From Bacteroidota bacterium (GTDB lineage Bacteria > Bacteroidota > Bacteroidia > B-17B0 > Aurantibacillaceae), in NCBI GenBank assembly GCA_003153315.1, contig PLYA01000033.1:1-64000 (forward strand): a stretch of 64,000 nt of DNA. Reading direction: 5' to 3'. The translations under genes were made by a program, and so were the position numbers. Under the pieces are notes generated by a model. The model saw nothing but the letters and a program-made list of their open reading frames with translations, was not told the DNA's origin and did not search any database. Positions 60,232 through 64,000 of the stretch are shown here, one piece after another. Numbering within the stretch: position 1 is the stretch's first letter; each line of letters opens with the position of its first letter.

Positions 60232-61537
60232 AGTATTTCTTATTATTTTACTCATACTAGTAATAAGTAAAATAAAAGCTCAACAACAAGATTCAATTAA
60301 ACTACCTTTTGTCATTGCAAAAGAAAAACGCTTACCTGATGATGAGCTTGCTGAGAAAAAGGAAGGCATTTACATTACCGGTGTACCCGATTTAAGCTCT
60401 GACCCCATTAACGGATTTGGGGCAGGGGCAGAGGGCTCTTTGTTTTTTAACGGCAAGAAAAAAGATCCCTTTTTTGCTTATACACCTTATAGAGCTGAGA
60501 TTGATTTAGCCGTATTTGTAACAACCAAGTTGCAAAGAGAAGTTAAGTTGACTTGGGATATCCCTTACATCTTTAATACCAAATGGCGTTTGCGTGGCGA
60601 AGCAGCCTATGAAGTAAATCCTAATCTATTATACTTCGGCATTACCGAAAAAAGCCTTATCCCATTGGTTAATCCGCAAACAGGTACTGGATATTCTTCT
60701 TATAATGATTATAATAATAGTTTAAAAAATATTAGTGCTTATTATAATACCTATACCAAAAAGGAAGCTGTGTTAAATGTCAGCATGGAGCGTTCTTTTT
60801 ATGAAGGCCGATTGCGCACGCTTGTGGGATATGAAATTGGAAGCGTTAATCTTTCAACTCCACTTAATTCAAATTCTTTCTTAGAACAGGATGCTAACGC
60901 AAAAAACATAGTCGGTTTCGGACAGAACTTAATAACCTTTGCACAGCTTGGTTTAATTTATGATACCCGCGATTTAGAAACCGACCCCAGTAAAGGTTCT
61001 TTTGCAGAGTTAACAAATGAGTTATCTTTAATAGCATTAGGTTCTCAATATAACTTCAATAAAACCTTTTTCCATTATAATATCTATCAGCCTGTTTTAC
61101 CAAAAATATTTAAACGTGTAACTTTTGCAGGACGAATTGCCATGGGTTATACACAAGGGAATGCCCCTTTTTATGAATATCAGGATGAGTGGAGTTCTGA
61201 AGGAAGTATTGAGGGTTTGGGCGGAGGCTCTACGCTACGGGGTTATAAGCAAAGCCGCTTCTTAGGGCGAGTTATGAATTTTAACAACTTTGAATTACGT
61301 TGCCGTTTTGCTCAATGCAAAATATTAAAACAATATCTTGCTTTTAGTGCTGTTCCGTTTTTTGATGTAGGTGGTGTGTGGGATAATTTAAGCCGTTTAA
61401 ATCATACAGAGAATTTCAGATACTCTGAAGGACTTGGACTGCGCATTGCCTGGAACGTAAATACAATACTTCGTTTTGATTATGCACTTTCTCAAGAAGA
61501 CAGACAATTCTTCTTTTCCTTAGGGCATGCATTTTAG
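60215..61537 (+). CDS. BamA/TamA-family outer-membrane beta-barrel protein
   Basis: LGLIYDTRDLETDPSKGSFAELTNEL, GGGSTLRGYKQSRFLGR, terminal FFFSLGHAF; start 60215. Confidence 0.85.
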   Translation: MRERNKVFLIILLILVISKIKAQQQDSIKLPFVIAKEKRLPDDELAEKKEGIYITGVPDLSSDPINGFGAGAEGSLFFNGKKKDPFFAYTPYRAEIDLAVFVTTKLQREVKLTWDIPYIFNTKWRLRGEAAYEVNPNLLYFGITEKSLIPLVNPQTGTGYSSYNDYNNSLKNISAYYNTYTKKEAVLNVSMERSFYEGRLRTLVGYEIGSVNLSTPLNSNSFLEQDANAKNIVGFGQNLITFAQLGLIYDTRDLETDPSKGSFAELTNELSLIALGSQYNFNKTFFHYNIYQPVLPKIFKRVTFAGRIAMGYTQGNAPFYEYQDEWSSEGSIEGLGGGSTLRGYKQSRFLGRVMNFNNFELRCRFAQCKILKQYLAFSAVPFFDVGGVWDNLSRLNHTENFRYSEGLGLRIAWNVNTILRFDYALSQEDRQFFFSLGHAF

Positions 61538-61552
61538 CTGCAAGTAAATCCT

Positions 61553-61897
61553 CTACAATTCAACCATAGGATCCCAGTAGTGTTTTGCAAAATCAATTAT
61601 TTTATCATCCACTACTTTTATCTTTTCTTTCGCGAGCAATTCCTCCATTTCATATGGATTAGCGAAATGATGTTTGCCTGTAAGCAAGCCATTACGATTA
61701 ACTACACGGTGTGCAGGCACTTTTGGTTTTTGATTATGTGCGCCATGCATAGCATAGCCTACTAAACGGGATGAACCTGCTGCACCTAAATATTTTGCAA
61801 TAGCACCATAAGAGGTAACCCTGCCTTTAGGAATAAGGCGCACCACCTGATAAACCATATCGAAAAAATCGGGAGGAGTGCTTGATTCGGGTTTCAT
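61553..61897 (-). CDS. Alkyltransferase-like protein (ATL), MGMT fold with catalytic Cys replaced by Ala
   Basis: IPKGRVTSYGAIAKYLGAAGSSRLVGYAMH...KVPAHRVVNRNGLLTGK (PAHRVV instead of PCHRVV). Confidence 0.88.
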   Translation of the reverse strand: MKPESSTPPDFFDMVYQVVRLIPKGRVTSYGAIAKYLGAAGSSRLVGYAMHGAHNQKPKVPAHRVVNRNGLLTGKHHFANPYEMEELLAKEKIKVVDDKIIDFAKHYWDPMVEL

Positions 61898-61898
61898 G

Positions 61899-62885
61899 TT
61901 ATTTACTACGTTTCATTAAACTTTGAGCAAACAAAGCAAAAGTTTCTATTTTTTTATTTGAAGCCGAAGATGTTTTTAAAAGTTTAATAGCCTGGTGATA
62001 GTAAGAATCAATTTGCTTTTGTAAACTGTTATTTAATTTAAGCGAAATGAAAATATCTTTTACGGCAGCCACTTTCTCTTTGGGATTAAACTGTTTTTTA
62101 GTTAGCCAGTTTTGTAGTTCCTTTTTTTGTTTAGCACTACTTGTTTCAAGTGCTTTTAAAAGCAGCCATGTTTTTTTATTAGCAATAATATCACCACCTG
62201 TTTGCTTGCCAACTTTTTCGGCGACACCAAATACATCTAAATAATCATCAGTTAACTGAAAAGCAATTCCTAATTTTTCTCCTGCTCTGTAAAACAAGTC
62301 CGCATCTTCTTTTGAAGCCTTAGCACATATAGCACCCATTTGCATACTGCAACCCAATAACACAGCTGTTTTTAAGCGTATCATTTCAATATACTCATCA
62401 ATGCTTACGTTGCTTCGGGTTTCAAAATCCATATCCAGTTGCTGACCTTCGCATAATCCAATAGCAGTGGTAGAAAAAATGCGTTGCAATTGAATAGAAG
62501 TTTCTTTTTTGCATTTGGCAAGTTCCTGATAGGCTTTTACTAACAAAACATCTCCGCTTAAAATAGCAATGTTTCTATTCCATTTTTCATGAACGGTTTG
62601 TTTTCCGCGCCGCAAAGGTGCATTATCCATAATATCATCATGGATTAAAGAAAAATTATGAAACAACTCTACTGCCGCAGCCGCAGGTAATACTTTTGTT
62701 ATTTTAGCATCAAAACAATCAGCAGCAATTAAGGCAAGTAATGGACGAATACGTTTGGCATCCAAGCCTAAAAAATAAGTTACAGGCTGATATAAATTTT
62801 GTGGGTGCTTAGGTAATTCATTTACTAAAGGTGTAAAGTAATCATCAAAGACGGCCGCTAATTTTTTGTAGGGGTTTTCGTTCAT
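61899..62885 (-). CDS. Polyprenyl synthetase
   Basis: LIHDDIMDNAPLRRGKQTVH, LTDDYLDVFG. Confidence 0.95.
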   Translation of the reverse strand: MNENPYKKLAAVFDDYFTPLVNELPKHPQNLYQPVTYFLGLDAKRIRPLLALIAADCFDAKITKVLPAAAAVELFHNFSLIHDDIMDNAPLRRGKQTVHEKWNRNIAILSGDVLLVKAYQELAKCKKETSIQLQRIFSTTAIGLCEGQQLDMDFETRSNVSIDEYIEMIRLKTAVLLGCSMQMGAICAKASKEDADLFYRAGEKLGIAFQLTDDYLDVFGVAEKVGKQTGGDIIANKKTWLLLKALETSSAKQKKELQNWLTKKQFNPKEKVAAVKDIFISLKLNNSLQKQIDSYYHQAIKLLKTSSASNKKIETFALFAQSLMKRSK

Positions 62886-62915
62886 AGTTTGGTTTCAATA
62901 CCCAACAAATTTCCT

Positions 62916-63770
62916 TTACAATTTCAGCAGATAGGTTCCATAACCACTCTTAGTTAGGGGTTGAGCTATTCTATGTAATTGCTCTTTGTTGATGTAGCCC
63001 ATGTTGTAAGCAATTTCCTCAATACAACCAATCTTTAATCCCTGACGTTCTTCTATAACCTGCACAAACTGCCCTGCCTGCATAAGCGATGCAAAGGTGC
63101 CCGTATCAAGCCAGGCGGTACCCCTGTCAAGTATACGTACTTCCAGTTTCTTTTGCTCTAAGTATTTTTTATTTACATCGGTAATTTCATATTCGCCACG
63201 TGGACTTGGTTTTAAGTGCTTGGCTATTTCTACCACCGAGTTATCGTAGAAATACAAACCCGGTACTGCATAATTAGATTTTGGCTTAGCAGGTTTCTCT
63301 TCAATAGAAAGCACTTTATGGTTCTCGTCAAAATCAACTACACCATAACGCTCAGGGTCGCTTACGTGATAAGCAAACACAATTCCTCCATTGGGGTTTT
63401 TACAGGTTTGTAATTGGCGGCCTAATCCTATTCCATGAAAAATGTTATCGCCTAACACCAGCGCTACATTTTCTTTACCGATAAATTTCTCTCCTATAAC
63501 AAATGCCTGCGCGAGGCCGTTTGGAACTTCTTGTACTGCATACGAAAACTTACAACCTATTTGAGAACCATCTCCCAAAAGCCTTTCAAAGTTGGGTAGA
63601 TCAGTAGGGGTAGAAATAATTAATACTTCGTTAATACCTGCCATTAACAAGATAGATAGGGGGTAATAAATCATCGGTTTATCATACACAGGCATCATTT
63701 GTTTGCTCATGGCAAGTGTAAGCGGGTGCAAACGTGTACCGGAGCCTCCGGCTAAAATTATTCCTTTCAT
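62916..63770 (-). CDS. rfbA: Glucose-1-phosphate thymidylyltransferase
   Basis: [38 protein letters not shown]. Confidence 0.97.
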   Translation of the reverse strand: MKGIILAGGSGTRLHPLTLAMSKQMMPVYDKPMIYYPLSILLMAGINEVLIISTPTDLPNFERLLGDGSQIGCKFSYAVQEVPNGLAQAFVIGEKFIGKENVALVLGDNIFHGIGLGRQLQTCKNPNGGIVFAYHVSDPERYGVVDFDENHKVLSIEEKPAKPKSNYAVPGLYFYDNSVVEIAKHLKPSPRGEYEITDVNKKYLEQKKLEVRILDRGTAWLDTGTFASLMQAGQFVQVIEERQGLKIGCIEEIAYNMGYINKEQLHRIAQPLTKSGYGTYLLKL

Positions 63771-63873
63771 CGTATTTAAATTAAATGCTTAAAAGACAAA
63801 TGTAAGAAAGCCATACTAATAAGCAAAAGCAAAGTATTTTAAAAATAAGTATATTTACTGCTCAATAAACCAC

Positions 63874-64000
63874 ATGAGAATAAAAAGTATTCTGCTTTTT
63901 TCCGCCTTATTAGTTTTGGTAGTTGCAACGCTATCCTGTAAAAAGAAATCCCCTGCTCCCACACCTACCCCTACTGCTATACCCCCTACTTTTTCTTTTA
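63874..64000 (+). CDS. Lipoprotein, N-terminal part only
   Basis: MRIKSILLFSALLVLVVATLSCKKKSPAPTPTPTAIPPTFSF; runs off window. Confidence 0.6.
   Translation, partial: MRIKSILLFSALLVLVVATLSCKKKSPAPTPTPTAIPPTFSF

Overview
64-kb chromosomal window from an AT-rich Bacteroidota genome. Lineage is inferred from TAnnTTTG-type -7 boxes, GldH, DUF4296, type IX secretion C-terminal domains and a Cys-rich RicT/PSP1 protein. Most of the window is ordinary housekeeping and metabolic genes: NrdJ-type ribonucleotide reductase, ADP-forming acyl-CoA synthetase, Acs, RpiB, thiolase, DEAD helicase, kynureninase, polyprenyl synthetase, RfbA. It also has two tRNAs (Arg-UCU, Lys-CUU), a large serine recombinase whose 3' end runs antisense into tRNA-Arg, and several decayed genes. 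The most unusual signal is a set of intergenic arrays with a strict 21-bp period, with units degenerate in sequence but in register with no detectable indels. They lie at about 9.7 kb, 15.9/17.5 kb, 36.1 kb and 50.9 kb. Each array has its own consensus, and three of the four sit beside an uncharacterised gene or gene remnant. One array brackets a 464-aa orphan ORF with direct repeats 1615 bp apart. A second strong signal is a local Crp/Fnr-type regulon: TGAT-N4-ATCA palindromes upstream of seven transcription units, four of them centred exactly 33 bp from the centre of a -7-like box. All calls come from reading the sequence and the supplied ORF track; no database search was run.
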